A program made the position numbers and the translations under genes. The notes beneath the pieces are model-generated. The model was not told where the DNA came from. It worked only from the letters and a program-made list of their open reading frames with translations, and ran no database searches. Positions 7,734-16,664 of a stretch of DNA of 30,217 bases are shown here, piece by piece (position 1 is the first letter of the stretch; each line of letters begins with the position of its first letter). Where the stretch lies: the NCBI GenBank assembly GCA_934394615.1, contig CAKRRJ010000023.1, positions 1 through 30,217 on the forward strand, given 5' to 3'. Origin of the DNA: an uncultured Lachnospiraceae bacterium. GTDB taxonomy: Bacteria; Bacillota; Clostridia; Lachnospirales; Lachnospiraceae.

Positions 7734-9194
7734 TTACGCGTTCACTGCGGAAAGCATCTCAATACCCTTGCGGATACGTGCCAGGGACTCATCCTTTCCA
7801 AGAACTTCCATGATCTCGGTAGCGCCGGCCGGAGTCATCTGCTTGCCGGATACTGCGGTACGGATCGGCCACATTACGAAACCGGTCTTGTAGCCTTTCT
7901 CGGATACATAAGCGGATAATGCAGCGTAAAGAGCGTCGTTGGTGAAGTCCTCCTGTGCTTCCAGGACCGGCAGCACGTCTTTTAATACCTCCAGGGAATT
8001 CTCGGAGTTGGTCTTCATCTTCTTGTGGGTGTACATTGCCACATCGTACTCCGGAAGCTCCTGGAAGAAGTCTACCTGGGCAGCAATGTCCGGGAAGATC
8101 TCGATACGGGTCTTTACCATGCCTGCGATCTTTTTGAGATCCAGATCTTTAGTGATGGCAGCCTTTAAGTACGGCTCAGCCAGCTCGTAGAAACGGTCTG
8201 CGTCCATAGCCTTTAAGTACTCGCCGTTCATCCATTTTAACTTGGTGATATCGAATACAGCCGGGGACTTGCTGATATTATGATAATCAAATGCTTTTAC
8301 CAGTTCCTCTAAGGAGAAGATTTCCTGGTTGTCGGTCGGGGACCAGCCCAGCAGTGCTACATAGTTAACAACAGCCTCAGATACGAAGCCCTGATCGATC
8401 AGATCCTCGAAGGAGGAGTGGCCGCTTCTCTTGGACAGCTTCTTGTGGAACTCATCGGTGATCAGCGGGCAGTGTACGTAAACCGGAACTTCCCAGCCGA
8501 AGGCATCGTACAGACGATTGTACTTCGGGGAGGAAGACAGGTACTCGTTGCCGCGCACTACATGGGTGATGCCCATTAAATGGTCATCGACTACGTTTGC
8601 GAAGTTGTAGGTCGGGTAACCGTCGGATTTGATGAGGACCATATCGTCCAGCTCGGAGTTGTCTACGGTGATGTCTCCGTAAATCTCGTCGTGGAAGGTG
8701 GTGGTTCCCTCGGTCGGGTTGTTCTGACGGATGACATACGGCATGCCTGCTGCCAGGTTTGCCTCTACCTCTTCCTTGCTTAAGTGGAGGCAGTGCTTGT
8801 CGTAAGTCATGATCTCTTCGCCGTTGACGGTCTTCTTTAAGGAATTTAAGCGCTCCTGAGTGCAGAAGCAGTAATACGCCTCGCCTTTTTCTACCAGCTT
8901 CTTTGCGTACTCCAGATAGATGCCGGCTTTCTGGCGCTCACTCTGCACGTACGGGCCGCAGCCGCCGTCTTTGTCCGGGCCTTCATCGTGAACGAGTCCG
9001 GTCTCTTCCAGGGTGCGGTAGATGATCTCGGTAGCGCCCTCGACGTAACGCTCCTGGTCGGTATCCTCGATACGAAGCAGGAAGTCGCCGCCCTCATGCT
9101 TTGCGATGAGGTATGCGTACAGCGCGGTTCTTAAGTTGCCTACATGCATGCGGCCGGTCGGGCTCGGTGCATATCTTGTTCTGATCTTTGTCAT
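7734..9194 (-). CDS. gltX: Glutamate--tRNA ligase (GluRS)
   Basis: This class I aminoacyl-tRNA synthetase charges tRNA-Glu, and in many Firmicutes also tRNA-Gln for later amidation. The protein is 486 aa. The HIGH-type motif is [12 protein letters not shown] (9-20), the KMSKS-type motif is KLSKRSG (252-258), and RIEDTDQER (41-49) is a typical GluRS segment. The C-terminal half is the helical anticodon-binding region. ATG at 9194 has a strong AAGGAG 8 nt upstream. It sits between an M18 aminopeptidase (35-nt gap) and the helicase (32-nt gap). I saw no T-box in the short upstream gap. Confidence 0.97.
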   Translation of the reverse strand: MTKIRTRYAPSPTGRMHVGNLRTALYAYLIAKHEGGDFLLRIEDTDQERYVEGATEIIYRTLEETGLVHDEGPDKDGGCGPYVQSERQKAGIYLEYAKKLVEKGEAYYCFCTQERLNSLKKTVNGEEIMTYDKHCLHLSKEEVEANLAAGMPYVIRQNNPTEGTTTFHDEIYGDITVDNSELDDMVLIKSDGYPTYNFANVVDDHLMGITHVVRGNEYLSSSPKYNRLYDAFGWEVPVYVHCPLITDEFHKKLSKRSGHSSFEDLIDQGFVSEAVVNYVALLGWSPTDNQEIFSLEELVKAFDYHNISKSPAVFDITKLKWMNGEYLKAMDADRFYELAEPYLKAAITKDLDLKKIAGMVKTRIEIFPDIAAQVDFFQELPEYDVAMYTHKKMKTNSENSLEVLKDVLPVLEAQEDFTNDALYAALSAYVSEKGYKTGFVMWPIRTAVSGKQMTPAGATEIMEVLGKDESLARIRKGIEMLSAVNA

Positions 9195-9229
9195 GATAGA
9201 AACTCCTTTGTTTATATATAAATTTTTAA

Positions 9230-10567
9230 TTAACCAATTGTATAACTTCCATCGCCCTTTCCGGTGAAACTTCCGGAGTAGAGTACCTTTGCCGCCTCAA
9301 TCAGGTAAGCGGTGTCGCGGCTTCCTGCGGTCTCATAGCTGGAGTGCATTGCCAGCTGCGGCAGGCCGATATCTACGGTGTTCAGTGCTACCTGGGTACC
9401 GGAAATGTTGCCCAGAGTGGAGCCGCCCAGAATGTCGGAACGGTTTAAGAATACCTGGTACGGAACCTCTGCCTTCTCGCAGATGGTCTTGAATACAGCA
9501 GCGGACACAGCATCAGTACAGTACTTCTGGTTTGCGCTGTACTTGATGACGATACCCTGGTTTAAGTACGGACGGTTGGTCGGATCTGCCTTATCCGGCT
9601 GGTTCGGATGGATGGCATGGGCATTGTCTGCGGATACCATGAAGCTGGATGCCAGGGCAGTCAGATACTCCTCCTCGGTGCGTCCCATGCCGGTGTTGAT
9701 GCGGTGCAGGATGTCCTTTAAGAAGGTAGACTCCGCGCCCTGCTTGGTGCCGCTTCCCACTTCCTCGTTATCGTATACACAGTGAACTGCCACGCTGTCT
9801 TTCGGCTCTGCTGCCAGAAAACCCTTCAGGGAAGAGAACGCGCACTGCAGGTCGTCCAGATGCGGACTTGCCAGGAACTCGCCGTCTGCGCCAAGCAGCG
9901 TACCGGTCATGCGGTTGTATAAGAACAGGTCGGTATCCAGGATATCCTCAGCCTTCACACCTGCCTCTTTCGCGATCAGTTCGGTAAAACAGCCCTTTAC
10001 CTGCTTCTCTGCTGCCTCACAGAACAGCGGAAGCATGTCTTTCTGCGGATTGAACGCATAGCCGTCGTTTACCTGGCGGTTCATGTGGATAGCCAGGTTC
10101 GGGATGATCATGAGGTCACGGTCCACGTTCACCAGTTTTGTGCCAATGCCGTCAGTTGTGCGCACGATCACGCGGCCTGCTACGGAAAGCGGGCGGTCCA
10201 GCCAGGTAGAACAGATCATGCCGCCGTATTTCTCCACATTCAGCTTTACATACTGGTTCTCCACGGCGATCTCTGCATTGGCTTTGATCTTAAATACCGG
10301 GGAATCGCTGTGGCTTGCCATGATCTGGAAGCCGGTAAAGTCTTTTTTCGGAATACGGAACGCGATCAGCGCAGAATCGTTTCTAGTCACATAGTAGCCG
10401 CATCCGGCTTCCAGGTTCCACTTTTCTCCCTCATACAGGCGGGTGTAGCCAGCCTCTTTTAACATCTCACACATATTTGCAGTTGCGTGAAACGCGCTTG
10501 GGCTGTGATCCAGGAACCAAAGCAGCTCCTCATTGGTCTTGTTAAAGTTTAAATTCGCTTTACTCAT
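9230..10567 (-). CDS. M18 family aspartyl-type aminopeptidase
   Basis: This is a metallo-aminopeptidase that removes N-terminal, usually acidic, residues from peptides in the cytoplasm. The protein is 445 aa. The M18 metal and active-site residues are visible: H86 in ASHSDSP, D238 in HLDDLQ, E268/E269 in [10 protein letters not shown]314 in SADNAHA, H408 in LAMHSSYE. The start at 10567 is ATG, overlapping the TGA of the upstream HAD gene as ATGA, with GAAGG a few bases before. The frame is open further upstream but only over the HAD gene. The overlap implies co-expression with the phosphatase; gltX follows 35 nt later. Confidence 0.95.
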   Translation of the reverse strand: MSKANLNFNKTNEELLWFLDHSPSAFHATANMCEMLKEAGYTRLYEGEKWNLEAGCGYYVTRNDSALIAFRIPKKDFTGFQIMASHSDSPVFKIKANAEIAVENQYVKLNVEKYGGMICSTWLDRPLSVAGRVIVRTTDGIGTKLVNVDRDLMIIPNLAIHMNRQVNDGYAFNPQKDMLPLFCEAAEKQVKGCFTELIAKEAGVKAEDILDTDLFLYNRMTGTLLGADGEFLASPHLDDLQCAFSSLKGFLAAEPKDSVAVHCVYDNEEVGSGTKQGAESTFLKDILHRINTGMGRTEEEYLTALASSFMVSADNAHAIHPNQPDKADPTNRPYLNQGIVIKYSANQKYCTDAVSAAVFKTICEKAEVPYQVFLNRSDILGGSTLGNISGTQVALNTVDIGLPQLAMHSSYETAGSRDTAYLIEAAKVLYSGSFTGKGDGSYTIG

Positions 10568-11175
10568 GATAATACCTTCTCTAAATCCTTTCTTAAATTC
10601 TCCATACTGTTGTCGGCGAAGCAGTGTCCGTCCATGCCACACGCTCTCGCGCCCTCAATGTTCATCGGCAGGTCATCGATGAAATAACACTCCTCCGGTT
10701 TTAAGCCAAACCGCTCAAAGAAATGACCATACATCTCCTTCTGCGGCTTTAAGCATTTTACTTCTGCGGAAAACAGCAGGCCGTCGAAGCACTCCACAGC
10801 CGGGATCACCTCTTTGTAATGGGCCGGCAGGCGGACGGACGCGTTGGAGCAGACATAGAGATGATATCCCTTTGCCTTTAATTCACGCACCAGAACTTCC
10901 ATCTCCTCATTTTTCCACATACAGTAATTGTGCCAGTTGTCAAAGCAGAGCTTTGCCGCCTCGTGCAGGCGTTCCGGCAGGCGCGCGCACATCTGCGCCA
11001 GTGCCTGATTTTCCGGAATCACACCCATATCGAGCAGGATCCACTCCGGCGATACAAATACGGCAGTGCAGACCGCTTCCTGGTCTTTTTCATCCTCGAT
11101 GAAATGACGGCAGACGCGCATGGAATCGTAAAATAACAGTACTTTTCCCATATCAAACACGATATTTTTAATCAT
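10564..11175 (-). CDS. HAD-superfamily hydrolase, YihX-like
   Basis: This is a predicted cytoplasmic phosphatase of 203 aa. HAD motifs are in order: motif I FDMGKVL with nucleophile D8, motif II VCSNAS (S110), motif III lysine K143 in CLKP, and motif IV FIDDLP (D167, D168). The second Asp of the classical DxD is replaced by Gly (D-M-G), as in the FDLGNV motif of the E. coli sugar phosphatase YihX, so a sugar-phosphate substrate is possible but not shown. The cap is alpha-helical (class I). ATG at 11175 follows AAAGGAG. It is 25 nt downstream of the acyltransferase that ends the polysaccharide cluster and overlaps the M18 peptidase start by 4 nt. Confidence 0.88.
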   Translation of the reverse strand: MIKNIVFDMGKVLLFYDSMRVCRHFIEDEKDQEAVCTAVFVSPEWILLDMGVIPENQALAQMCARLPERLHEAAKLCFDNWHNYCMWKNEEMEVLVRELKAKGYHLYVCSNASVRLPAHYKEVIPAVECFDGLLFSAEVKCLKPQKEMYGHFFERFGLKPEECYFIDDLPMNIEGARACGMDGHCFADNSMENLRKDLEKVLS

Positions 11176-11200
11176 TAGTCCTTCTCCTTTCCCCTCAGGT

Positions 11201-12226
11201 TTATCTTCCTCCTGTCAGCAGGCTCCAGAGACCCGGCAGATAGCGCCGCAGGATGCCGCCCACCACAGTGCTGATGCCAAGGATCAGAAACGGCATCACC
11301 AAAAACAGAAGAAACGGCACCTGCCAGTATGGAACCTCCAGCATGGAAACAGCCTTATTGATGAACCGGACGAACGCAAAATGCACTGCGTACAGGAAAA
11401 AATTATGCTTCATAAATTCTTTTGCCGCCGGGAGCTGTTTTCCCGGAAGCGCCAGCCAGAGCCCTGTCACCGCCAGCAGGCGGCACAGCACAAAGGATGG
11501 AATGTGGGCTCTCCAGAGCCCGATATAATAAATAACAGCAGCTGCTGCCGCGCACAAAAGCCCGGTCAGAAACCGTTTCGGATTTTCAGTCCGTTCCACT
11601 GCGTTCCGGCAGTGAAGCGCCAGCATGGCTCCGCTGCAATAGTAGATCAGTGCGTCCGCGTTGACAGGAAATCCGCCCGCCTCCAGCCGAACCAGAACCC
11701 ACAGGCATGCCAGAAACAGCAGTCCGCTCCACACCCGCTTTAAGATCAGATACAGCACCGGTGCCAGCGCAACCAGCCACAACAGCTGATACAGATACCA
11801 GAATACATTGTTGTAGGTATGTGCCACCACGGCATCCACCACGGCAGGAAGAGAAAACTCCACAACGCCTTTTCCCACCAGATCTCCCACACCAGGAACC
11901 CGGCTGGCAGCCACATAGGCAATATAATAAAGGAAATTCCAGGCAATGTACGGAACCAGAAGGCTCCGGATCCGCCGCTGCCATTTTCCTCTCAGCTTTC
12001 CCCAGTCAAAATTCCGGTAAAACTGGTAACCGGAGATCATAAAAAATCCCGGAACCGCAATCTGGCCAAACCAGTCACCGATCCGGTGTTCCAGTATATA
12101 GACCGTGCCGGTTGCAGCCTGGTAGCCCAAAAACAGCTCCGCGTTGTACGAGTGCACCCAGATGACCAGAAGGCTGAGCGCAAAAGAGAACCATGTGACT
12201 TTGTTGCGAAATTCTAACTCGGTCAT
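11201..12226 (-). CDS. Membrane acyltransferase (acyltransferase-3 family)
   Basis: This is a 341-aa integral membrane protein with about ten predicted transmembrane segments. It fits the acyltransferase-3 (OafA/WecH-like) family: a first helix with the conserved His (VIWVHSYN, H25), an N-terminal basic cytoplasmic end, and a periplasm- or outside-facing FFMISGYQFYRNFDWGK region (PGFFMISGY is typical). Such enzymes add O-acetyl or similar groups to surface glycans. ATG at 12226 follows GAGGGGG. It is the last gene of the polysaccharide cluster and follows the ABC permease with an 80-nt gap that shows no terminator T-run. Modification of the polysaccharide made by this cluster is an inference from position. 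Confidence 0.85.
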   Translation of the reverse strand: MTELEFRNKVTWFSFALSLLVIWVHSYNAELFLGYQAATGTVYILEHRIGDWFGQIAVPGFFMISGYQFYRNFDWGKLRGKWQRRIRSLLVPYIAWNFLYYIAYVAASRVPGVGDLVGKGVVEFSLPAVVDAVVAHTYNNVFWYLYQLLWLVALAPVLYLILKRVWSGLLFLACLWVLVRLEAGGFPVNADALIYYCSGAMLALHCRNAVERTENPKRFLTGLLCAAAAAVIYYIGLWRAHIPSFVLCRLLAVTGLWLALPGKQLPAAKEFMKHNFFLYAVHFAFVRFINKAVSMLEVPYWQVPFLLFLVMPFLILGISTVVGGILRRYLPGLWSLLTGGR

Positions 12227-12305
12227 ATGATTCCCCCTCGTCTGTCATACATTCTGTCAGGTCACAGATCCGCCCTCACATCCGGAGGCCGGACCTGCAT
12301 ATCCG

Positions 12306-13118
12306 TTACAATACGTCCGAAAAATGCGGGCGCAGCCGTTTAAATACCCGAAGGCCCACAAGGCCGATCACCAGCGTGACTGCCCAGAAATAGATGCCAA
12401 GCTTCGGACGCTCCCAGAACCAGTTTCCGGTCAGCATGCTGTCCCGGTATCCGGCTACCACATAGTAGAACGGGTTCAGCTTTAAGATGGTCACAAACCA
12501 TGGTGCCTTGTCCGCAAACATGGTCTCCTGGTACATGATCGGAGTAAGCCACATGCCAAACTGCAGGCAGATACTCACAATCTGCGCCATATCTTTAAAA
12601 AAGACGTTGACTGCAGAAGTCAGGTAGCCAAACGCCAGCGCCAGCATGGATGCCGCAAAGCTGTAATACAGAATCTGGATCCAGGTTGCCATCGGCAGGC
12701 GTCCGTAGCATAAGAACACCGCCAGCATGATTCCCGCGAAAAACGCATGCACCAGCATACAGGAGATCAGCTTGATGATCGGCAGGATCTCCACCTGGAA
12801 CACCACCTTCTTGACCAGATAGCTGTACTCCTGCAGGCACCCGGTCACACAGTTTAAAGCCTCACTGTAGTAAAACCACGGCACAATACCCGGAATAAGC
12901 CACAGCACATACGGAACACCCGGAACCGGCGGCACACTCTTAAATCCCACCTGGAAGATAAAGAAATAGATGAGCACCGTAACGATCGGCTGCACCAGCA
13001 TCCAGACGATGCCGAAATACGAACCGACAAAGCGCTTCCGGAAATCGGCCTTTGCCAGATCCCAGATGAGTTTTCGTTTCCTGATGATCTCTTTCATCAG
13101 AGAAATTACATAATTCAT
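12306..13118 (-). CDS. ABC-2 type polysaccharide export permease (Wzm/RgpC/TagG-like)
   Basis: This is a 270-aa membrane permease with six predicted transmembrane helices. The N-terminus (LIWDLAKADFRKRFVGSYFGIVWMLVQP) and C-terminal KLNPFYYVVAGYRDSML are hallmarks of polysaccharide/teichoic-acid exporters such as Wzm, RgpC and TagG. These work with a nucleotide-binding subunit (Wzt, RgpD, TagH), normally encoded next door. No such ATPase gene is found here: the upstream neighbour is rfbC (6-nt gap, with the permease RBS GAGG inside the rfbC end) and the downstream neighbour is the acyltransferase. The partner must be encoded elsewhere, or the permease is non-functional. ATG at 13118. Confidence 0.92.
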   Translation of the reverse strand: MNYVISLMKEIIRKRKLIWDLAKADFRKRFVGSYFGIVWMLVQPIVTVLIYFFIFQVGFKSVPPVPGVPYVLWLIPGIVPWFYYSEALNCVTGCLQEYSYLVKKVVFQVEILPIIKLISCMLVHAFFAGIMLAVFLCYGRLPMATWIQILYYSFAASMLALAFGYLTSAVNVFFKDMAQIVSICLQFGMWLTPIMYQETMFADKAPWFVTILKLNPFYYVVAGYRDSMLTGNWFWERPKLGIYFWAVTLVIGLVGLRVFKRLRPHFSDVL

Positions 13119-13124
13119 ACGTTT

Positions 13125-13688
13125 TTATTCCTCGTTAAATTTGAAGGTGTCCTTCAGACCACTCCACTTTTTGTCCTTCTCGGAGATGATGAGGTCTACG
13201 CCTTCCTCAAACGGCCAGTCAATGCCGATCTCCGGATCGTTGTAGGCAAGACCACCCTCATCGCCCGGATGATAAAAATCGGTGCACTTGTAGGCGAACT
13301 CAGCCTCATCGGACAGAACTAAAAAGCCGTGCGCAAAACCTTCCGGAATGTAGAACTGCTTTTTGTTCTCCGCAGTCAGCTCCACGCCGAACCATTTGCC
13401 GTAGGTTTTGGAATTGGCGCGCAGGTCTACCGCTACATCAAATACCGCACCGCGGATGGCACGCACCAGCTTGCCCTGCGGATACTGCTTCTGGAAATGC
13501 AGGCCGCGCAGTACGCCCTTTACGGACATGGACTGGTTGTCCTGCACAAATACCATGTTCAGGCCAGCCTCCTTAAAGTCATTCTGATTATAAGTCTCTA
13601 CAAAATAACCGCGCTCATCTTTGAATACGGTCGGCTCGATCACATAAAGTCCCTCGATATCGCAGGATGTCACTTTGATCTTTCCCAT
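13125..13688 (-). CDS. rfbC: dTDP-4-dehydrorhamnose 3,5-epimerase
   Basis: The enzyme epimerises dTDP-4-keto-6-deoxy-glucose at C3 and C5 on the way to dTDP-L-rhamnose. The protein is 187 aa with a cupin fold. Signatures are FKDERGYFVETY (22-33), the catalytic His in RGLHFQ (H64), FYIPEGFAHGF (112-122), and the catalytic Tyr at Y133 (FAYKCTDFYHP). ATG at 13688 follows GTGAGGA; a GTG at 13703 is in frame but lies inside that RBS, so it is rejected as start. The other rhamnose genes (rfbA, rfbB, rfbD) are not in the window. Its place between the DUF2142 protein and the ABC permease points to a rhamnose-containing wall or capsule polymer. Confidence 0.96.
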   Translation of the reverse strand: MGKIKVTSCDIEGLYVIEPTVFKDERGYFVETYNQNDFKEAGLNMVFVQDNQSMSVKGVLRGLHFQKQYPQGKLVRAIRGAVFDVAVDLRANSKTYGKWFGVELTAENKKQFYIPEGFAHGFLVLSDEAEFAYKCTDFYHPGDEGGLAYNDPEIGIDWPFEEGVDLIISEKDKKWSGLKDTFKFNEE

Positions 13689-13721
13689 TGTTTTGTTCCT
13701 CACTTTTCATTCATCTAAGGT

Positions 13722-15392
13722 TTAAAGTCGGATGCACACGATGCTGAACAGGCGCACAAGCGCATAGCCGTTCAGACAGCACATCAGATACAATATACTA
13801 CGGTTTTTGTCCTTTGTCAAAACCACCGTCTGATTTTTGACCGCCAGCAAAAGCACAGGCAGAAACGGCAGAAAATACCGTCCCTGAACACCAAGAATCA
13901 CACGGGAGCTGACCGGAGTCCAGGCAATCAGCATGGACAGCATCGTAAGCGCCGCGCAGGCCGCAGAAAGAATTCCGGCCCAGATTCGCTGCCGCCCGTT
14001 CATGCGGATCTGCTCGCCCGGAATCTTCAGTGCCAGACCGATCAGGCACAGGGTAAACGCGCAGACTGCCAGGTACGGCACATCCAGCACCTGGTCCAGG
14101 TTTCCAAGCCATCCGCCGATCATGGTGATGTGCATGTCCTTTGCGTTCCACAGAATCGTCTGATAAAACATCCGCACCAGAAGCAGCGGATTGTGGATGA
14201 GAAGGCCCATACTAAATCCTGCCTCCTCCGCCCAGGCAACATAGCTGTCGGCTTCCGTTGCCGTTGCGTAAGTGGCAATGACCTGGCTGTTTACCAGATA
14301 CATGGCCATGGCCCAGGCCGTCCCTACTGCAAAAGCGCTGATAAACCAGTTTCGCACCTTGCCGAATTTCCGCATGGGAATTAACAGGCACAGGCCCAGC
14401 ATCGGCGCGTACACCATCTTGCAGGGGCCCGCCGCCGCCGCCAGAATCGCCAGCAGGACCACATCCCGCACACGGACCGTTTCCTTTTCATAAGCCAGAT
14501 CCAGACAGACCGCAGTCAGCAAAAACATGCATCCCAGGATCATCACATCGTAGGAAAACGAAGCCGCCAGATGCAGCGTCATCGGAAGCACCGCCACGCC
14601 GAGCAGCACTTCTTTTCCGAACGGGATCCGTTTCAGAGACAGATACAGCATACCTACAAAAAAGAGCAGATTGCAGAGCCGTCCAAGGTATAACACGCAG
14701 ACTGTATTCAGTCCCAGTATTCTTGCCAGGCTGATGCCGATGGCCTGGGGCACATAGGCAAGGGGTGTGGTCGTGACCGGAGGATAGGTGGAGCTGACAT
14801 AAGCTCCCATCGCCTGAATCTCTGCGGTGCGCTCCGGCGCGTACTGCCCGTTAATGCCTAAGTTATGGAACAGCTCGTAGGTGGATTCTTCCAGTGTCTC
14901 GCCAAGCTTTACCGCCTGTTCCCGGCTTTCGGCCGATACCTGTAAATTTCCATCTTCATCCGGTTCATACACAAAATCACCATCCAGATCCTCCACCCAG
15001 GCATCCTGTGCGCGCAGAAGCACCCGCCCGTAGCGGTCCCGCTGCGGCTGCCCGGTCATCTGCGAGGAAAGCCGGTAGGCACTCACATAGTGGCTAATCT
15101 CATCCGGCGCTGAGAGCGGAGGCAGGACAAAGAGATACAGGATGCCAAGCCCGCCCGCCATCAGCACAGCCAGCTTCGGCAATAACCACGGAATGTTCTT
15201 TTCCAGCAGGAAATAACCGCAGGCCGTGGTCAGCGCCATCACCAGAACCGTCAAAAACAGATACTGTCCCATCTGCCAGGATGCCCCGGTCTCATGGATT
15301 CCGGCACGCACATCCAGGCTGTGCCAGGCCGCTGCCGCAGCCAGACAAAGGATTCCGGCAATCAGGCTCGGGCTAACGCTTCTCTTCTTCAT
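13722..15392 (-). CDS. DUF2142 family polytopic membrane protein
   Basis: This is a 556-aa integral membrane protein with roughly 11-13 predicted hydrophobic segments. The first large loop carries LPPLSAPDEISHYVSAYRL (about 90-108), matching the conserved acidic PDE..H motif of DUF2142 proteins, which occur in surface polysaccharide clusters and resemble GT-C-type lipid-linked sugar transferases in layout. A glycosyltransferase or polymerase-like role is plausible but unproven. ATG at 15392 follows AGGAG by 8 nt; the upstream TTG is not needed. The start overlaps the end of the DUF2304 gene by 20 nt, so the two are probably translationally coupled. rfbC follows after 33 nt. Confidence 0.8.
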   Translation of the reverse strand: MKKRSVSPSLIAGILCLAAAAAWHSLDVRAGIHETGASWQMGQYLFLTVLVMALTTACGYFLLEKNIPWLLPKLAVLMAGGLGILYLFVLPPLSAPDEISHYVSAYRLSSQMTGQPQRDRYGRVLLRAQDAWVEDLDGDFVYEPDEDGNLQVSAESREQAVKLGETLEESTYELFHNLGINGQYAPERTAEIQAMGAYVSSTYPPVTTTPLAYVPQAIGISLARILGLNTVCVLYLGRLCNLLFFVGMLYLSLKRIPFGKEVLLGVAVLPMTLHLAASFSYDVMILGCMFLLTAVCLDLAYEKETVRVRDVVLLAILAAAAGPCKMVYAPMLGLCLLIPMRKFGKVRNWFISAFAVGTAWAMAMYLVNSQVIATYATATEADSYVAWAEEAGFSMGLLIHNPLLLVRMFYQTILWNAKDMHITMIGGWLGNLDQVLDVPYLAVCAFTLCLIGLALKIPGEQIRMNGRQRIWAGILSAACAALTMLSMLIAWTPVSSRVILGVQGRYFLPFLPVLLLAVKNQTVVLTKDKNRSILYLMCCLNGYALVRLFSIVCIRL

Positions 15393-15723
15393 GCTTTTTC
15401 TCCTCAAGAGCCATCGCCTGAACCAGTTCCTTGATCTTGCTTTCCAGCTGGGAAATGTGGATGCTCATAAAGAACACCTTTAAGATCAGCACAAAGATCG
15501 CGAACAGGAACAGAAAGTTTGTTGTCGCATAGATTCCAAGCAGGCTGGCGCAGGCATCGGCCACCTTCGGGAAGACGCTGTAAACCACCAGCACCAGAGC
15601 CAGCACGATCCAGAAGATCGCGCTCTCAATCTGCATCCGGGACTGGCGGATCTTGCGCATGATCATGGCAAAGGTGCCAAGAGACACCAGGATCAGCGCG
15701 ATTCGTAAGGTTGTGGTCATCAT
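15373..15723 (-). CDS. DUF2304 family small membrane protein
   Basis: This is a 116-aa protein with three hydrophobic segments (LRIALILVSLGTFAMIM, AIFWIVLALVLVVYSVF, NFLFLFAIFVLILKVFFM) and a charged coiled-coil-like tail (QLESKIKELVQAMALEEKKHEEEK). The pattern, including IESAIFW between the first two helices, fits DUF2304, which often accompanies GT2 enzymes in polysaccharide loci; its molecular function is unknown. The start at 15723 is ATG in an ATGATG overlapping the stop of the upstream glycosyltransferase, with GGAG 9 nt before. It is sandwiched by overlaps with the GT2 gene and the DUF2142 gene, suggesting the three act together at the membrane. Confidence 0.85.
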   Translation of the reverse strand: MMTTTLRIALILVSLGTFAMIMRKIRQSRMQIESAIFWIVLALVLVVYSVFPKVADACASLLGIYATTNFLFLFAIFVLILKVFFMSIHISQLESKIKELVQAMALEEKKHEEEKR

Positions 15724-16664
15724 GATCTTCTTCTCCATTTCTTTTCCCAGTAAAGCGGGCTCATGCTGCACCAGAGGATCATCTTCTTCGGAAGCTTTTC
15801 ATACTGTTTTCCAAGTTTATAGCCAAGGTACTTGCATCCGCTGCTGATCACCAGCTCCGGGATCAGATAGCCTCTCAGATGCAAAAACAGATACTTCGCT
15901 GTCTGCTTTACCAGGCGAATGCCCTCACCCTCGGATTTCAGGTCCGCGAAAACCTCCGGGTGCTCCGCCTGGGATACCGCCAGATCGAAGTTCCGGTGAA
16001 ACTGCTGCGCAGGTGTGAAATTGTGGGAATGGACTACCTTCGCCTCCGGCACATAGGCAACCGCGTATCCGGCATCCATGACCGTGGCTGCGTAGATCAT
16101 ATCCTCATTGAAGATGGTGCTGTTCACAAAACCCTCCAGCTTCCGGAAGATGTCTTTGCGGTACGCACAGCAGACATTGGAAGCAAAGTAGGTCTTAATG
16201 CCCATAACAGCCAGGTCTTTTTTTGTCTTTACCATCGGTGTATCCGGATAATTAAAAGAGCGGGTATAACGCTCAATGACACGGCAGCCCTTTGCCGGAA
16301 GCTGCTTCGCGTATGCCATAGCCACCGTCTCCCCATCCGGGCCCTTCTGATCCAGCCCCTTTAAGAGATTCTCAATCAGATATTCATCCTGCGGAACCGC
16401 GTCATCGGTCATAAAGATCATGATGTCGGACTCGGAGTACCATGCCGCCAGATTTCGGGTCCCGCCGTGATCAAACTCTTCCTTCGTCAGATGGTGGACC
16501 TCCATATTCGGGATGTCCCGGTAACCATCCGCGTTCCAGTAAGCCTTTTCCGTATTCATAATAATGATCCGGTCCGGTACTACCGTCTGCTTTTTCAACA
16601 TCTGGAGCAGTCTGGCAAACCGCCGGTCCGGCTTGTATACCGGAATCAACACATCAACCGTCAT
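15720..16664 (-). CDS. GT2 glycosyltransferase, probable rhamnosyltransferase
   Basis: This is a 314-aa GT-A-fold enzyme that likely transfers a sugar from a nucleotide donor to a lipid-linked glycan at the inner membrane face. Motifs are the N-terminal VDVLIPVYKPD (3-13), DHGGTRN (65-71), the metal-binding TDDAVP (86-91), and the NED acid motif (186-188) in FNEDMIYAA. FDHGGTRN is characteristic of the rhamnosyltransferase subgroup, in keeping with rfbC four genes away. ATG at 16664 has a near-perfect AGGAGGTG just upstream. It overlaps the flippase gene by 11 nt and the DUF2304 start by 4 nt. The exact linkage cannot be told. Confidence 0.9.
   Translation of the reverse strand: MTVDVLIPVYKPDRRFARLLQMLKKQTVVPDRIIIMNTEKAYWNADGYRDIPNMEVHHLTKEEFDHGGTRNLAAWYSESDIMIFMTDDAVPQDEYLIENLLKGLDQKGPDGETVAMAYAKQLPAKGCRVIERYTRSFNYPDTPMVKTKKDLAVMGIKTYFASNVCCAYRKDIFRKLEGFVNSTIFNEDMIYAATVMDAGYAVAYVPEAKVVHSHNFTPAQQFHRNFDLAVSQAEHPEVFADLKSEGEGIRLVKQTAKYLFLHLRGYLIPELVISSGCKYLGYKLGKQYEKLPKKMILWCSMSPLYWEKKWRRRS

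Noticed and set aside
12227..12305. GC-rich stem (GTCCGG/CCGGAT) between permease and acyltransferase as a terminator
   Set aside because: No U-tract follows, and the genes run in the same direction; more likely chance pairing.
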